From: Massilia sp. HP4
GTDB lineage: Bacteria; Pseudomonadota; Gammaproteobacteria; Burkholderiales; Burkholderiaceae_D
NCBI RefSeq assembly: GCF_005222695.1
Contig: NZ_STGG01000041.1
Span: forward strand, 372,001 to 436,000
Reading direction: 5' to 3'
Length of the DNA stretch: 64,000 nt
The translations under genes were made by a program, and so were the position numbers. Below are positions 61,644 through 64,000 of the stretch, piece after piece (position 1 is the first letter of the stretch; the number at the start of each line of letters is the position of its first letter). The notes beneath the pieces are model-generated. The model did no database searches, had not been told where the DNA came from, and saw nothing but the letters and a program-made list of their open reading frames with translations.

Positions 61644-62165
61644 TTACTTCTTCTTCTTGGGTCCGACGACCATCACCATCTGGCGGCCTTCGAGCTTGGG
61701 GAACTGCTCGACCACGCCAACGGCTTCGAGGTCCCCGCGCAGACGCTCGAGCATGCGCAGGCCGATATCCTGGTGCGCCATTTCGCGGCCACGGAAGCGC
61801 AGTGTGATCTTGGTCTTGTCGCCCTCTTCCAGGAACTTGATGAGATTGCGCAGCTTGATGCTGTAGTCGCCTTCATCGGTGCCCGGACGGAACTTGACTT
61901 CCTTGACCTGGATGATCTTCTGCTTGAGCTTGGCCTCGTGGGCCTTCTTCTGCTCGGAATACTTGAACTTGCCGTAGTCCATCAAGCGGCAAACCGGAGG
62001 GACCGCATTTGGCGCGATCTCAACCAGGTCGACGTTCTTTTCTTCGGCCAGACGGAACGCTTCGGCCAGGGTCACGATGCCCAGCGGCTCGTTGTCCACA
62101 CCGTTCAAACGCATTTCCGGATGGGTGATCTCGCCATTGATGCGATTCTGCTTGTCAGTAGCTAT
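61644..62165 (-). CDS. infC: Translation initiation factor IF-3 with ATA start
   Basis: 173 aa if started at the ATA at 62165, which has AAAGGA six bases upstream; the next ATG is at 62114 and would remove the conserved N-terminal [20 protein letters not shown] segment. IF-3 genes typically use rare starts (AUU in E. coli) so that IF-3 itself limits their translation; the same control is inferred here. N-terminal domain [35 protein letters not shown]; linker [17 protein letters not shown]-terminal domain with [21 protein letters not shown]. Gap to thrS 35 nt. Confidence 0.93.
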   Translation of the reverse strand: MATDKQNRINGEITHPEMRLNGVDNEPLGIVTLAEAFRLAEEKNVDLVEIAPNAVPPVCRLMDYGKFKYSEQKKAHEAKLKQKIIQVKEVKFRPGTDEGDYSIKLRNLIKFLEEGDKTKITLRFRGREMAHQDIGLRMLERLRGDLEAVGVVEQFPKLEGRQMVMVVGPKKKK

Positions 62166-62200
62166 GTCTATTCCTTTGAATGTATTGGTATTGGCCGGGA

Positions 62201-64000
62201 TTATTTCGTCTTGGCGGCAACTTCACCAACCAGACGCTCCACGAGCGCATCGACGGGCATCACACCCAGATCGACATTGCCGCGGGCTCGCACAGCCACT
62301 GTGTTCGCGTCCTTTTCCTTATCCCCAACAACGAGGATATAAGGCAGCTTTTGGACGGAATGTTCGCGTATTTTATAGGTGATCTTCTCGTTCCGCAAAT
62401 CAGCGTGAACGCGCAGGCCCGCAGCGCGCAGCTTTGCCTCTACCTGCTTGACGTAATCGGCCTGTGCATCCGAAATATTCAAGACTGCAACTTGCACTGG
62501 CGCAAGCCAAAGGGGCAGTGCGCCGGCGTAGTTCTCGATCAGGATGCCGATGAAGCGCTCCATCGAGCCCACGATCGCACGGTGCAGCATCACCGGCACT
62601 TTGCGGGTATTGTCTTCTGCGACATATTCGGAACCGAGGCGGCCCGGCATCGAGAAGTCGACCTGCACCGTGCCCACCTGCCATGGACGGCCGAGGCTAT
62701 CCTTCAGGTGGTACTCGATCTTCGGGCCATAGAAGGCGCCCTCGCCCGGCAGCTCGGTCCACTCCACGCCGCAGGCGCGCAGCGCCGAACGCAGCGACTC
62801 CTCGGCCTGGTCCCAGACGTCGTCGGAACCGATACGGCTATCCGGACGCAGGGCCAGCTTGACGTCGATATTGGTGAAGCCGAAATCGTCGTACACGCCC
62901 ATCGCCTGGGCGTGGAACTGCGTCACTTCGCGCTCGACCTGCTCTTCGGTACAGAAGATGTGGCCATCGTCCTGGGTGAAGCCGCGCACGCGCATCAGGC
63001 CGTGCAGCGCGCCGGAAGGCTCGTTGCGGTGGCACTGGCCGAATTCGCCGAAGCGCAGTGGCAGCTCGCGGTAGGAACGCATGCCCGAGTTATAGATCTG
63101 CACGTGGCCCGGGCAGTTCATCGGTTTCAGCGCATACGAACGGTTTTCCGATTCGGTCGTGAACATATTGTCACGGTAGTTTTCCCAGTGACCGGTCTTT
63201 TCCCACAGGGTGCGATCCAGGATCTGCGGCGCCTTGACTTCGCTGTAGCCGGCGACCTGGTACTTGTGGCGCATATACTGCTCCACCTGCTGCCAGACGG
63301 TCCAGCCCTTCGGATGCCAGAACACCAGGCCCGGCGCTTCCTCCTGGAAGTGGAACAGGTCGAGTTGCTTGCCGAGTTTGCGGTGATCGCGCTTCTCGGC
63401 TTCTTCCAGCATGTGCAGGTATTGCTCCTGATCTTCTTTCTTGGTCCAGGCAGTGCCGTAGACACGCTGCAGCATCTCGTTCTTCGAGTCGCCGCGCCAG
63501 TAGGCGCCGGCCAGCTTCATCAGCTTGAAGACCTTGATCTTGCCGGTCGACGGCACGTGCGGGCCGCGGCACAGGTCGGTGAATTTGCCTTCGCTGTACA
63601 GCGAGACGTCTTCATTGGCCGGGATCGAGGCGATGATCTCTGCCTTGTACGCTTCGCCGATCGACTTGAAGTATTCCACGGCTTCGTCGCGCGGCAGTAC
63701 CTTGCGGGTGACCGGCTCGTCCTTCTTGGCCAGCTCGGTCATTTTCTTTTCGATCGCGGCCAGGTCGTCCGGGGTGAACGGGCGCTTGTACGAGAAGTCA
63801 TAGTAGAAACCATTCTCGATGACCGGGCCGATGGTGACCTGGGCTTCCGGGAACAATTCCTTGACCGCATAGGCGAGCAAGTGGGCGGCCGAGTGACGGA
63901 TCACGTCCAGGCCTTCGGGGTCGCGGTCGGTCACGATCGCCAGGTCCGCATCGCTCTCGATCAGATGCGAGGTATCGACCACCTTGCCATTGACCTTGCC
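62201..64000 (-). CDS. thrS: Threonyl-tRNA synthetase, 5' end outside the window
   Basis: 599 residues visible; the frame is open to the right edge and the first codons, part of the N-terminal TGS domain, lie beyond it. The start is therefore not in this window; a GTG at 63982 is internal. Editing domain with [12 protein letters not shown] (the HxxxH motif) and the later C-x-x-x-H zinc/editing ligands; class II motifs: [56 protein letters not shown] and the C-terminal anticodon-binding domain ([17 protein letters not shown] onward). Charges tRNA-Thr. First gene of the thrS-infC-rpmI-rplT-pheST-ihfA run. Confidence 0.97.
   Translation of the reverse strand, partial: GKVNGKVVDTSHLIESDADLAIVTDRDPEGLDVIRHSAAHLLAYAVKELFPEAQVTIGPVIENGFYYDFSYKRPFTPDDLAAIEKKMTELAKKDEPVTRKVLPRDEAVEYFKSIGEAYKAEIIASIPANEDVSLYSEGKFTDLCRGPHVPSTGKIKVFKLMKLAGAYWRGDSKNEMLQRVYGTAWTKKEDQEQYLHMLEEAEKRDHRKLGKQLDLFHFQEEAPGLVFWHPKGWTVWQQVEQYMRHKYQVAGYSEVKAPQILDRTLWEKTGHWENYRDNMFTTESENRSYALKPMNCPGHVQIYNSGMRSYRELPLRFGEFGQCHRNEPSGALHGLMRVRGFTQDDGHIFCTEEQVEREVTQFHAQAMGVYDDFGFTNIDVKLALRPDSRIGSDDVWDQAEESLRSALRACGVEWTELPGEGAFYGPKIEYHLKDSLGRPWQVGTVQVDFSMPGRLGSEYVAEDNTRKVPVMLHRAIVGSMERFIGILIENYAGALPLWLAPVQVAVLNISDAQADYVKQVEAKLRAAGLRVHADLRNEKITYKIREHSVQKLPYILVVGDKEKDANTVAVRARGNVDLGVMPVDALVERLVGEVAAKTK

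Noticed and set aside
63964..63982. GTG at 63982 as the thrS start
   Set aside because: The reading frame continues with GKVNGK up to the window edge and the TGS domain would be cut; the gene is simply truncated by the window.

Overview
The window is a high-GC bacterial chromosome segment, most likely from a betaproteobacterium of the family Oxalobacteraceae (order Burkholderiales), close to Massilia or Janthinobacterium. The evidence is the gene order smc, zipA, ligA, the translation-gene order thrS, infC, rpmI, rplT, pheS, pheT, ihfA, merR, the DUF3108 and DUF1631 proteins, and protein wording typical of that family. Placement rests on recalled gene order and protein style, not on a search. 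I see no rRNA, tRNA, CRISPR array, prophage or complete insertion sequence.

Layout, left to right. 0-4.6 kb: exodeoxyribonuclease III, a periplasmic protein joining two lysozyme-inhibitor-like domains, a LysE exporter and a secreted GH31 glycosidase. 4.7-8.5 kb: two tandem paralogous Asp-box lipoproteins, each preceded by the same two-part promoter element, then an exported amidohydrolase. 8.7-13.1 kb: an aminotransferase and a three-gene module (small helical protein, KaiC-like double ATPase, hybrid histidine kinase). 13.4-20.8 kb: a DUF885 peptidase-like protein, then an outer-membrane barrel, def, galU, ligA (with extra sequence) and zipA. 21-29.5 kb: an orphan PAS histidine kinase, smc, a DUF1631 protein and a ClpP-like protein.

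29.6-34.8 kb: AT-rich inverted repeats, then a promoter and tandem glycine riboswitch driving gcvT-gcvH-gcvP, the glycine cleavage system. 34.8-42.4 kb: a chemoreceptor-like protein that has lost its signalling tip, a frameshifted propeller histidine kinase, an outer-membrane barrel, a DUF3108 protein whose end lies inside an inverted-repeat element, and prfC. 42.4-50.4 kb: a compact type IV minor pilin operon (pilE-like, fimT, pilV, pilW, pilX, pilY1). 50.5-56 kb: signalling genes, comprising an OmpR/TctE-type pair, a Crp/Fnr-type regulator and a CHASE3 kinase with a NarL-type regulator. 56.2-64 kb: the translation block from merR back to thrS, which runs off the right edge.

The items most worth following are the KaiC-like module lacking the canonical phosphosites, the tip-less chemoreceptor, the duplicated helix-hairpin-helix region in LigA, the shared promoter element of the paired lipoproteins, and the non-ATG starts inferred for infC and possibly ihfA. 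Several genes are tightly coupled by 1-4 nt overlaps (def/galU, the pil genes, the kai-like genes). All statements come from reading the sequence and from family knowledge; no database search was run.
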